Source: Mantis religiosa
Lineage: Eukaryota > Arthropoda > Insecta > Mantodea > Mantidae
DNA length: 64,000 bases
Assembly (NCBI GenBank): GCA_030765055.1
Contig: CM060947.1
Coordinates: 48,974,047 to 49,038,046, forward strand
Direction of reading: 5' to 3'
The position numbers and the translations under genes were made by a program. This document shows positions 44,230 through 54,219 of this stretch, in pieces. The stretch's first letter is position 1; each line of letters starts with the position of its first letter. The notes under the pieces were generated by a model. It was not told the DNA's origin. It saw nothing but the letters and a program-made list of their open reading frames with translations, and ran no database searches.

Positions 44230-45290
44230 CGCAGTTATTTGTTGAAGGTCAGCCAGTGAGAGGCAAGGGGCAGAGCCACGAGAACATCTAGAGTCTGACA
44301 GTTCACAGAAACAGTCTCTTCATTTAATAGAAACAAATCAAGTCAAAAAGAGCTAAACAAACACAAGGAAACAAATAACGAGGAAAAAGGCTACAGAACT
44401 CACTTAGATAGCCACCAGGAAACAGTGGCACCGGCACCAACTCAAGTAGGTGGACAGACAGCCAACCAAGAACTAACGTAAGGGGTGGAGCCACCAGAAA
44501 ACAGGGGGGGATATTAGCATGAACAACATCACAAAGATCGGACAAGAGCCCAGAAACTCACGACAGGATGAGCAAAACGTCTGCAAATATGAGCAAAATG
44601 ACGCGGCCTTCACCGGAAGCTAAGAATACTTATCACAGGATACACAGGCCGTGGAAGCCTTAGCATCCATCTAGCTATATTATACGTTCTTTCTTATGAA
44701 CAAAGAGAACAAAGGAGGAGGCTGATTAAAGAAAGAAATAAAGCGAGAAAACAAGGTTTCAATGCATTTATATGAAACGGCAAACTGTGGATTGATGGGC
44801 AAGTGGCTGAGCAGAGAAGCGGCATAAGGAGCATCCAAGATGTAGAACATATGAATGTTGTTGATGTAGCAGACTTAAGAAAGCTGACTTCAGTATCCAG
44901 TGTAAATGTCCGGACTATGCATGGAATAAATGCAGTGTAAATAGATGGAGGAGAAATGATAAACAATGTAAATGGAGAAGAGGGGGAAATCTCAGAAATG
45001 GCGGTCGGCAAAGCAAAGAAGAAAATGAAAAATGTAATTGCATTAAGTTGAGTATAGAGTGAAACAAGTATAAGAATCAAGGTGATTAAGAAAATGAGCA
45101 AAAAAGTGTGGGGATGCAAGGGATCAGGGAAAAGCAGAGTGAAAAAGTCTGGAGGTACAGGGAATTAGGGAAAAACAGAGTGAAAAATGTGTGGGGATTC
45201 AAGGGGTTAGAACAGGGGCGAGATTTAGGCAGCAGATATCAAGATGTAGGAACATCTCAGCAAGGCAAAAATATGGCTCTTATGGGTGAA
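44230..45290. other. no gene recognised; purine-rich degraded repeat-like sequence
   Basis: The plus strand is unusually purine-rich (AAAGAAAG, GGGAAAAACAGAGTG repeated near 45125-45190). Several broken frames exist in plus orientation, suggesting an old retroelement, but no motif is clear. The 141-codon minus-strand frame at 44694-45119 is hydrophobic only because it is antisense to this purine-rich DNA. Confidence 0.35.
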
Positions 45291-45295
45291 TCCCA

Positions 45296-46345
45296 TTGAT
45301 CTTCAAAGTATGGTATAGATATGTTGACATCTTTGCAAATGTACCGAATAAACATTTAGATGATGCATTAAAATTACTCAATCTGCAAGAAAGGACTATA
45401 AAATTCACAATAGATAAGGAAATCAATGGACAACTCTCTTTCTTGGATCTAAATATCATCAGGAATGACACAAAAATAAAATTTGGAATTTACAGGAAAC
45501 CAACAAAATTACATAAAAAATAATAGCCACAAACCAATTACACATAAACATGCAATAATAAACAGCCTTACATACAGACTAGTCAACATACCCATGGAAA
45601 TAGAAAAATATTTCAAAGAACAAAAAGCAATACTACATATAGCAGAAGAAAATGGATAAAACAAAAGTTTGGTGTTGAAGAAAATTAGAAAAGCTAAACT
45701 AAAGAAAACCCCATTTACAAAAGAAAAAGAAAGCAACAGCATATTCAGTTCATTCACATATCACCCAAAAACATTTAATAAATTTAAAAAGATCTTCAAG
45801 GAACATAGTATCACCTTGGCACCTACTAATACAATTTTAAAATTGCTAAATTAAAAAACAAAAGATGAAATCCCATCAGTTAACAGATCCGGAATATACC
45901 AAATAAGTTAAGAATTGTGAAAAATGCTACATAGGTCAAACTACAAGAAATCTAAAACCAGAGTCAAAGAGCACTTTAGAAACATCCAAGAAGATAAGTC
46001 CGCAGTAGCATTTCATTTTTGGAATGAAAATCATGTCATTGATCCAAATCCAAAATTATTAAAAGGAGTGATAAACCAAAATAAATTGACAACATGGGAG
46101 AACATATTCATATGGAAAAATAAGGATCGCGTAATGAGCTTTGAAATCCCACCAGTAGATAATTTGACAAAAAAGTTCATAGTTCCACCACCAGAGAGAG
46201 AGAGAGAGCAGACAACAACAGATGCCAGTTGGAAAGAGATTGAAAATGGAGGCAAATGCCTTTGAAACTAGTCTCTCATTAATATATACAAAGTGACGAG
46301 TATCAATAAACCTACTACAAACAGTTTTTGAAATCTTTACCACAT
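45296..46345 (+). pseudogene. Penelope-like element PLE-A copy, 5'-truncated
   Basis: Starts at the reverse transcriptase active site: KVWYRYVD then IFANVPNKH, where the normal YVDD has lost one Asp by a 3-base deletion. Then LSFLDLNIIRNDTKIKFGIY and frames broken by several shifts, RSGIYQIS, KCYIGQTTRN-like sequence and VKEHFRNIQEDKSAVAFHFW followed by NENHVID. The end is LTTWENIFIWKNKDRVMSFE and IPPVDNLTKKFIVPPPERER. Clear homologue of the element at 296-6470. ACTACAAACAGTTTTTGAAA near 46312 marks the terminal repeat. Confidence 0.85.
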
Positions 46346-47815
46346 TAGGCTGTAAACCAGATTATTACTGTATTACTCTGAACTTCATAATGCTTCATAT
46401 TATGTAACTAAGCTGGATAATCATTATTTTTAAGGGCTTCCCATTACTGTCAGAAAGCACTTCTGAAAATGAGCGAAAACAAAATTGGTTACCACAAAAC
46501 TACTAATAAGAACATACTTCAAAGAAAAAGCGGTCATATTTATAGTTTTTATAATGGAGTATCTTGAATCGATCATATTGGAAAGAACTGAAAGCTTTTT
46601 AATCATGTGTGGTAGATTTCTACCTATCTTGCTACATTCAGAAAGGTATCAATGTGGACACTATAACAATGATGATTTGAGAATTTTTGCTTGCAGAATC
46701 ACTTTTGCTGCTGCTACACAGATTTCAGTTCTGCAAGTGACAGCATGAAAACAACTGCTTGGCATCCACATGGTAAGGAATACTTCCCCAATGATCAAGA
46801 AATCCTCTGAGCATCTAAAGGCATATGTATTATACACTTTCAGAACTGCTTTTACAATACTGCCATCTTCTAATTTGAATTTATACTTTTAAGTTGTTAA
46901 TTTTTCTGTTATAAATATAAGAGAACATGCTGAAATGGATGAGCCCAGCTTAAGTAAAATTAGATGCGGAGTATACAATATGAGGAGAGAGCATTGTTTT
47001 ATTAATAAGGGAATCAACGAAACTGAAAAGTAAGTATTTTAGTATTCTAGCCCACAATTTCTTGTCATACTCATTAATCCAAAGCCAAAGATCAACGTTA
47101 TATAGGATGATATTCCTGAATAAACTGAAATTGAGTTTTATTTATAGACCCTCTCTAACTGCTGTGGCTCAGTTATAATAGACATAAAAGACAAGCTTAA
47201 TTTTGCTTAGAGGGCCTCTATCAGATTTATGGTTCTTTTACATGCTATAAATCCACATGGGACCTACGGCTTTACTTTCCTTCCAAATACATCCATGCTC
47301 AGGATTTTTAAGCCTAAAAAAATCCAACACCCTCCACTGGGTTTCAAACCACACCTCAGGTACCAGAGGCTACCCCTAGACACAAGAAAATTGATTTTCC
47401 TGAAAAAATCACATATTTGGAAGACATTGAAATGATACACTAAGTAAGGTACTTATTTGACATTTCATTTTTGAATTATGCTGTTTCCATATATGTGCAC
47501 ACCCTTTTCTATATATATTTATTTTTTCCTTTGTTCCACCTGCTTTTAAAGGGGCCTCAACCCATATTTCCAATGAAATCTCATCAAATTTTTTGGGTGA
47601 AATGCAATATTACTTCTTAGGTACATGGTAGAAAAAAGTAGAAAGGAAAGAATGGAAGGAAAGGAAGAAAGGAAAGAAAGAAAGGAAAGAAAGAATGAAA
47701 GAAAGAGCTAGAAAGTACAACAAATAGCTTGTAGATTACTTCACACAGATTGCTTGTTTAAGTTTCATCATGCATAATGAAATTAACTAAACATAATTCT
47801 ACAGTTATTTGAATA
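46346..47815. other. intronic sequence, no gene recognised
   Basis: AT-rich, with a purine-rich GAAA/GGAAA tract at about 47636-47708. No gene or known repeat was seen. Confidence 0.45.
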
Positions 47816-47817
47816 TG

Positions 47818-47995
47818 TGGATAGTTCAGAGGTTTTGTTTGCAGCTCTTGAGCTGAGGATATGTGGTTTGATTCCCAAGACAGAGAGGCTTGTGATTTTA
47901 GGTCAGACATAGCTTAGCTTTCACACTACTTCATGTAAAGTATCCCCAAGGCTCAAAGTGGTTCAAAATCTACAGTAAAAGTTAAAAGTCCTCTC
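47818..47995 (+). repeat. possible tRNA-derived SINE (family S3)
   Basis: A-box-like GTGGATAGTTCAGAGG and B-box-like GTGGTTTGATTCCC are spaced as in a tRNA. The body continues to about 47995. A single copy in the window, so tentative. Confidence 0.4.
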
Positions 47996-48041
47996 CAACA
48001 CTGTCTTCATTTTCTTTTGTTTTAATTATTATTATTATTAA

Positions 48042-48227
48042 AGTGCTCCAATGTAAGTCATATTAGACTATGAATGAAATGGGTTAAATGATCCCAGAGT
48101 CTACAGAGCTTAGAGTTACCCGGCATTCATAAACAACCCTATCAAGATAACACCCTGCGACCAAGATTCAAACTCAGGATCTCTTGATTGTGACGCAGAC
48201 ATGCTAACCCACACTACAGAATATCAT
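48042..48227 (-). repeat. SINE family S1 copy, diverged
   Basis: On the minus strand: a worn head, GAGTTTGAATCTTGGTCGCA, CTAAGCTCTGTAGACTCTGG and AATATGACTTACATTGGAGC. An (ATT)n tract follows the tail. Confidence 0.8.
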
Positions 48228-48450
48228 TAAGATAACATAAACTGCCTGCTCGGTACTTTCAGTTAAATGGTCCAGCAATCACCTATATCAGCAGCATTGA
48301 AACAAAATTTATAGCATATGCACAATGGTAATTAAGACTGCTTGTTAGTAATACAGACTTTGAAGCTGCCATCTGGTATACAGAAGAATAACTACCAAAG
48401 TGCTTTAAAGCTAATCTGTTGTTTAGCTTACATCAGGGTTTTTTTGTTCT

Positions 48451-48452
<2 letters not shown>

Positions 48453-48487
<35 letters not shown>
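48453..48487. repeat. poly-T tract
   Basis: About 33 consecutive T, possibly the tail of a minus-strand retroelement not otherwise recognised. Confidence 0.9.
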
Positions 48488-48488
<1 letters not shown>

Positions 48489-48732
48489 TGCTAAAATGAA
48501 AGAGCTTACTTTCACTAACCAGAAGTAGAAAGAATTGTGGGCTTGAACACTATTTTCATTTCAAGGATTTAGCCCATATATGCTCCCTCCTGTTACTTTG
48601 TACTCCCCTGTAAGTGGGGTTTAGTCTTTTGAGAGAAATTCTCATATACTTGTACAAAGTTAGGTCTAAATACACAAGCATTAAGAGAAGCAAGCAGCAG
48701 AGAGCATAAGCAGGCCCCACACGTTTATATAC

Positions 48733-48830
48733 CTTGTCCTTCACCTGCAATTCCACAGCAGAACTTGGTAGATCATCTAAGATCTGCAACTGATCCTCGT
48801 CCATTTTAATGGCTATTTCTTTCTTCCCTC
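48733..48830 (-). CDS. PHRF1: PHRF1 exon encoding the start of the C-terminal domain
   Basis: A 98-base exon bounded by TTTGTTTCAG and GTATAT. It takes one base from the large exon (phase 1) to make glycine, then encodes GKKEIAIKMDEDQLQILDDL and PSSAVELQVKDK, ending in phase 0. It joins directly to FLKKLNRQERVV in the next exon, and together they read as one continuous conserved domain. The segment L.ILDDLPSSAVE.QVK.KF is characteristic of the domain in PHRF1 relatives. Flanked by transposon-rich introns of 5.4 and 22.3 kb. Confidence 0.9.
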
Positions 48831-48870
48831 CTGAAACAAAACAAATAATGCTATTACTAATATGTTTCAA

Positions 48871-49270
48871 AGACTATAGCCAGTTTTCCCTTACTCTACA
48901 TGTAAACAAAAGCATGTTCACCTAGTCTTTTCTTATTGGTTGCTGGACACCAATCTCATAGCGTTAGAGAAATTAGTTGTTTTGAGTTTGTATGAGTGCA
49001 CACGTGTGTTTGTGCATGCCTATGTTGGGCATTTTCTTGCATTTGTTTTTACTTTTAATAAGAAATAAAAGCATACAAATGTACATGGTTTTGTTGTGAT
49101 TATGTCTGGCTGTATTCAGTAAGTGTCTTTTTTCTTCTCACACATGTGTCAAAAAGGTATCTTTCACACACTTTTTCCACACAAACTGCATATGCCTTGT
49201 TTGTGTGGTTCGTGATTTACTTACTTTTAAGACATGTACAATAAACTTAAAGGCAAAGTACTCCACTCCC
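48871..49270. other. intronic sequence, no gene recognised
   Basis: AT-rich with TG-rich stretches. Nothing recognised. Confidence 0.45.
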
Positions 49271-49279
49271 AAACATTGT

Positions 49280-49990
49280 GAACTTTGGAAAAGAAAATGT
49301 TGCTGAGGCTACAAGTGCTTCCAAAAAAAGTGTAAGAAGGAAATCAAAGAAACTGATAGTGGTACTTCCTCTTCATTCCCCACTCCACATAAAGAGACCT
49401 AAAAGGTCTTTATTATCCAGCTTGGATACCTTAATGAGCCAGTAGTGTGCTTAACTATGAATGAGTTCTATGTTTCTCAAACAGACCAACGCTAAAGAAG
49501 GTGCATTAAAGTTGAATGACCCATCAACTTTGAAAGGAGTGTGTCTACATTAAGAAAGTTACTACTAAAGTTGGATTTTACCTGGAAAAGTATAACTTGA
49601 TGGAGTACAACAACATCAGAACAAGCGACTCCATTATCTTCGAATGATAAAACAGTGCATAAGTAAGGGCCATTCATAATATACATGGATGAGACATACA
49701 TCCATTCATCACACATTACATTGTATGCTTGGAGTATAACAGTTTCCAAGAGCTCTTAGCACAGGTTTCCAAAGCTTGGTGCCTTGCCATCATATATGCA
49801 GGAGGTGAACAAGGGTTTATCCCAAATGCATATGTGCGGTTCAAGTCCCAGCAGAAAATCGGTGATTACCATGATATGGATTATGCCTATTGTGAAAAGT
49901 AGATTAACGAAAGACTGATCCCTAACCTTCCTGCAAATTCCGTTCTGGTGATTGACAATGCACCTTACCACAATGGAGTACTTAAGACTC
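49280..49990 (+). pseudogene. IS630/Tc1-like transposase, central part
   Basis: Begins with an HTH-like ENVAEATSASKKSVRRKSKK. Then MDETYIHSS (first catalytic Asp), and in another frame GGEQGFIPNAYVRFKSQQKI, GDYHDMDYAYCEK, a TAG, then INERLIPNLPANSVLVIDNA and PYHNGV, which holds the second Asp. The C-terminal part with glutamate is missing, since a LINE begins soon after. This is the best preserved central region of the family that also left pieces at 7.6, 16.8, 37.5 and 39.8 kb. Confidence 0.75.
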
Positions 49991-50326
49991 CTACTGCAAA
50001 TTCCAAACTAAAGACAATGATATCCTGAAAAAAAACTTTCCCATGGAATGTTTCAATGCCATTATTCATTTCCCACTAATTATTAAATTTGTGCGGAATG
50101 GAGTACGAGTGAATATAAGTAAATCAAGGTAATGGTATGCAAGAAGGGTAACAAACTAGCAAGAGAGGAGAGATGGAACATAAAAGGGCAAAAGTTAAGA
50201 GGTAGTAAAAGAGTTTGATTACTTAGGGGTACGACTGAGCGGTAATGGAGGATGGGAATCACATAAGAAAAAGATAGTGACAAGAGGAAAGGCAGCTATG
50301 GCAGGAATAAGAATATGTAAGTATAA

Positions 50327-50480
50327 TACATATGTAAGATATTATATATATATATAAGGAGTTTGTTTAACTGAGGATGAACAATGTGCCTTCGAAATCA
50401 ATTTTAAAAAGAAGAAAGAAGTATTAACATCAACTTCTTAAGATAAGTGGACATAATTAACAAATATTTTTATTATTGTA
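50327..50480 (+). mobile_element. 154-bp insertion, probably a PLE 3' tail
   Basis: Flanked by a perfect 12-bp duplication atgtaagtataa (50315-50326 and 50481-50492). Inside is LTEDEQCAFEINFKKKKE in an open frame, and CTGAGGATGAACAATGTGCC with TTCGAAAT, a hammerhead-like core at 50371-50399 (CTGAGGA...GAAA). An (AT)n stretch is near its left end. Confidence 0.55.
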
Positions 50481-50814
50481 ATGTAAGTATAAATTGCCAG
50501 GCCTATCAGCTAAGTGGATAGAAAGAATGTATGAAGCAATAGTAGAATCAGAAATGGCATACGCAGTGGAAATTTGGGGAACTAAAGAGAATATAGAGAA
50601 ACTAGATGATCTATAAACATGTATAGATTATTTTGTAAAGAACTACTGGGTCTAATAAGGACAGCACCAAGGGAGGTAGCTTTGCTAGAACTAGGAGGCC
50701 CAGGGAGAAGCATTATAATGCTAGAAAGAGTGGTGAAATATTGGTACAGGTTATTAATTTTTAGATGAGTCGTATTTATTACACATCCGCTTCACTTTTG
50801 TACCTATTTTGAGG

Positions 50815-50848
50815 ACATGTTTCGCAAATCATCGTTTGCATCTACGGC
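50815..50848 (-). ncRNA. hammerhead-like motif, left arm of PLE-B palindrome
   Basis: Inverse copy of the motif at 24539-24572. The core strand reads CCGTAGA, two changes from CTGANGA; stem II GCAAA/TTTGC and GAAAC are intact. Confidence 0.35.
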
Positions 50849-50983
50849 TCTTATGCGACTAAAGCTTGATCCAGTGGTGTGGGTAATTCTGGGGTTGCTG
50901 CTGCCATCTGTTGATTTAGTGATGAACTTTCAGCAACCCCAGAATTACCCACACCGCTGGATCAAGCTTTAGTCGCATAAGAG

Positions 50984-51017
50984 CCGTAGATGCAAACGAT
51001 GATTTGCGAAACATGTC
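50984..51017 (+). ncRNA. hammerhead-like motif, right arm of PLE-B palindrome
   Basis: Direct copy of the motif at 24539-24572, with the same CCGTAGA core change as the left arm, which shows that the two arms derive from one sequence. Confidence 0.35.
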
Positions 51018-51949
51018 CTCAAAATAGGTACGAAAGTGAAGCAGATGTGTAATAAATACGACTCATCTAAAAATTAATAATTTTCGCTTCACTGTGGTGT
51101 TCCAATACAGTTAAATCTCGATATATTGGTACAGGTGTTTGACGAGTGAAGATGAAGTACTGAAATTATGTATAAAGCAGCAAAAGGTAAACGTAAGCAA
51201 GGATAGGTGGTGGATGAATATAGGGGAGGAGCTAAGGAGAGTAGGAATGGGAGATTTATGGTCACTAGAGGAGAGAAATATATAGGAATTCTGGAGTGTA
51301 ATAAGGTGTAGGGTAGAAGACATGCAAAGGCAAGAAATTTGGGGGAGCATAGAAGGAAAGAAGTCATTGAGATTATATAAATCAGTAAAAAAAAGAGTAG
51401 GCAAGAGAAAAATAGGTGGACATATGTAATAAAAGGGAAAGAGAAGGATGGGCTTGGGTAAGAACAGGGGCTATGTTCTTAAAAGGGCTAAGGGCAACAG
51501 ACGATAAAACATGTGTTATGTGTGAAGGAGAAGATAATGATTTGCATAGCCTAATAGAATGCAAAAAGGTAAAACCTTGGAGAGAGAAAATATGGAATTT
51601 GAAGTGGGATGGCCTAGAAAAGAGTATTATAGTTTTTAGAATGCTGAATGTTAAAGGGAAAGAGAAATGTAAAGAAATGAGGGACTTTTTGGCCAAGGCT
51701 AAGGAAAACAAAGAGTACGAGAAGAGGAGGAGAAGGTGGTGAGGGGGAAGAGGGAGAGGGATATTGAATAGAGAAGGGCCGGTGCTACATTATTAGCAGG
51801 AAGGCCAGGGTGCCAAAGCTAGGTGTAGCACTGAGGAGATTAACTATAGTGTAAGAAATTTAAATTTAAGGAAATGTACTTTAAAATAATGTAAAACTGA
51901 CAAGCACTAAATAAATATCTATCTACTATCTATCTACTAATTATTACTA

Positions 51950-52777
51950 ATTTTCCTGTTTTTCCGTCATTAGAACTCACATCAATATTATGATGGCTGT
52001 TTGCTTACATATTTCCTGTGTTATGCAAATTTATTTGGCATTCACAATATCACACAGGAGATCTCACTGCTGCATTTCTCTTATATACAAGAGTGCAGAA
52101 GTTATGCACACAGTTGGTAATTAACAAGCAAGATATTTTCAGCATTAGCACAAATAGTAGACAGCATTAACAAACTGTTATTTTGTAATACCTTAACCCA
52201 TTAGCTTTATCGAGTTCTTAGGATAACTTTAATAAAATCTGCACTTTTATACATTTCCTATACCAATATTTCATGATATAACTATTAAGCAACTATTTAA
52301 ATTTTTGCTCAGGCTCATGAGAAGCAGAAACATATTTTTGTTTACACCTGCAGCTACTCTGGTTTGGAATGGACAGTATTGTGTTTACTTATTAGACCAT
52401 GAAAATGTTCATAACCCTTAATTTCTATCTGAAATATTTTAAGTTTGTTATAAAATTGCTTAATTTACAGATACAAAATAAAACACAGAAATTGGCTACA
52501 CATTATGATTGGACTGCAAACCTTCACTATTTCCTATGAGCATCTCATTTCTATTATGCATTGTTTGGAGGAATTTAGAAACATAATGTGAAAATTAATT
52601 GAAAACGCTGACTACAAATAGTGTTTTCAATCTCATTTCTATCCATAATTTCAGTGAAATATGAAGTTTATTTATTTCCAGAAGCTATTTGAATGGTATA
52701 CTCATGAATGCAAAACAACTTAAGTTTTAAATGTGTATATTTTGGTATGGGTAAAAAAATTAATAAATATCTATATG
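51950..52777. other. intronic sequence, mostly unrecognised
   Basis: At 52601-52635 there is GACTACAAATAGTGTTTTCA, the short terminal motif of PLE-A, without coding sequence. It may be a solo end. Nothing else recognised. Confidence 0.4.
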
Positions 52778-52779
52778 TA

Positions 52780-54064
52780 CGAGGGGGGGACCCAAAAGAA
52801 ACCAGACTCCGAGGGCGCTGGCACTTGTAGATGTAGTGCAGGGTTCTCACGCTAGATGGTGTTAGTAGAGACCTTCATGAAACAGCTGTGCAGACGGCGT
52901 CAGTGTAGAGCTGAACGTGCAAGTGTGGTATTATGTTTCTCTGATTGTTGGCGGGTTACCTCTGTGAAGTCGTTAAGGCAACTTTAAAAGAACAAAGAGT
53001 GTGTGTGAAATTTTGTTTCCTGCTTAAAAAAACTGCAACAGAGACACACCAAATGCTTCAGGAAGCTTTCCAGGAGGACGCTATGAGCCGCATACAGGTT
53101 TTCGAGTGGTTTGGGCGCTTTAAACGTGGTGAGATCTGTGTTGAAGACCAAGCTCGTTTTGGACGCCCTTCAACATCACGAAATGAGGAGAACATTGAAA
53201 AGGTCCACCAAAAGATCAACGAGGATCGTCGCCAAACGATCAACCAAATTTCAGCAGCGACAGGAATCAGTTGGAGCTCGTGCCAGCGGATTTTGAGGGA
53301 GAATTTGCCCATGAGACGTGATGCTGCTAAATTTGTTCCGCGCCTTCTCACACAGGAGCACAAAACCATCCGCATGAATGTGTGTCAGGACTTGAAAACA
53401 GAGATTGCACGTGATCCAAACTTCTTGAACAAAGTCATTACAGAGGATGAGAGTTAATGATACGGGTATGACCCAGAAACCAAGCAAGCGTCAAGCCAGT
53501 GGAGGACTCCCAACTCTCCCAGACCAAAAAAAGCAAGGCAAGTGAGGTCAAATGTGAAGACGATGATCATTGTCTTTTTTGATGTTCGTGGAATTGTGCA
53601 TCGGGAATTCGTACCCCTTGGCCAGACTGTTAACCAGCACTTTCACTTGGATGTTTTAACGCATCTGCGACAGGATGTGAGGAGGAAACACCCGGAACTT
53701 TGGCGATCAGGAGACTGGTTTCTGCATCACGACAACGCTCCAGCACAAATGGCATTACGAATGACCCACTATTTGGCATCTCAGAGGTGGTCTGTCGTTC
53801 CCCACGCTCCGTATTCGCTGGACCTAGCCCCGTGCAACTTTTTCCTATTTCCACGAATGAAAAAAATGCTAAAAGGGGAGTGTTATGACGATGTGGAGGA
53901 GGTAAAAACAGCTTTGCAAAGGGCACTGGACAATATCAAACTTGAAGAATTCCAAACATGCTTCAAACAGTGGGAAAAGAGACTTGACAAGTGCATCACA
54001 TACAATCAATAAAGTTTTTATGATAACAATCCGGGTTTCTTTTGGTCCCCCCCCCCCCCCCTCA
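52780..54064 (+). mobile_element. mariner transposon, near full length
   Basis: 1285 bases bounded by TA (52778-52779 and 54065-54066). The ends are inverted: CGAGGGGGGGACCCAAAAGA and, from the right, TGAGGGGGG...ACCAAAAGAAACC. The right end has an expanded run of C. Length and layout fit mariner elements. The transposase frame is preserved almost throughout. Confidence 0.93.
52933..54012 (+). pseudogene. mariner transposase with stops and a DDN active site
   Basis: One reading frame spans about 359 codons. The N-terminal HTH domain has EQRVCVKFCFLLKKTATETH, GRFKRGEICVEDQARFGRPS and ISAATGISWSSCQRILREN. The catalytic core has VITEDES (first Asp), HHDNAPAQ (second Asp) and YSLDLAPCNFFLFP. The residue 35 positions after the second Asp, normally the third Asp of DD34D, is Asn (AAC). 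The frame is broken by TGA soon after ATG (52942-52944) and by adjacent TAA and TGA at 53455-53460, where W and one more residue are expected after DES. No frameshift was found. Confidence 0.9.
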
Positions 54065-54219
54065 TATATAGTTTTGTATTTTGACAAATATGCTTTGTTC
54101 TTGACTGTCCAATTGTAACATAAATGTTAAATGTTTTCAGGAATGCAGAAGTATCACTTGAGGTTCATTTGATATTTAACAAAAGTATGATATTTTATAG
54201 AAAAATAGTTGATAGTTAC

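Larger units (their letters stand above)
50752..51122. mobile_element. PLE-B terminal palindrome insertion
   Basis: Flanked by the perfect 14-bp duplication atattggtacaggt (50738-50751 and 51123-51136). The content is the last 140-160 bases of PLE-B in inverted and then direct orientation, making a large palindrome (about 50763-50915 against 50931-51069). The inverted PLE-B head (ACTGTGGTGTTCCAATACAG) follows at about 51090-51110. No coding core is present. Confidence 0.85.
50045..51945 (+). mobile_element. LINE fragment (same family as 62.3-63.6 kb), host for two insertions
   Basis: Broken plus-strand frames match the post-catalytic region of the better copy at 62236-63640: VDYLGVRLSGNGGWESHKKK, IVTRGKAAMAGIR, WIERMYEAIVESEMAYAVEI then WG. 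After the second insertion come RWWMNIGEELRRVGMGDLWS and a zinc-knuckle-like MCEGEDNDLHSLIECKK (frame 51416-51742). The 3' end has an (ATCT)n tail at about 51920-51945. It is interrupted at 50327-50480 and 50752-51122, each with target duplications. Confidence 0.75.

Noticed and set aside
44694..45119. 141-codon hydrophobic minus-strand frame resembling a membrane protein
   Set aside because: It is antisense to purine-rich DNA, which yields Leu/Phe/Ser codons by composition alone.
51089..51404. Minus-strand frames ending ISRFNCIGTPQ
   Set aside because: Antisense to a LINE and read through the PLE-B head module; the shared ending reflects that module only.
54176..54219. C-terminal tail NYQLFFYKISYFC of the large frame
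   Set aside because: It lies after the GTAACT donor and is intron read-through; the next exon at 48830 fits in phase.
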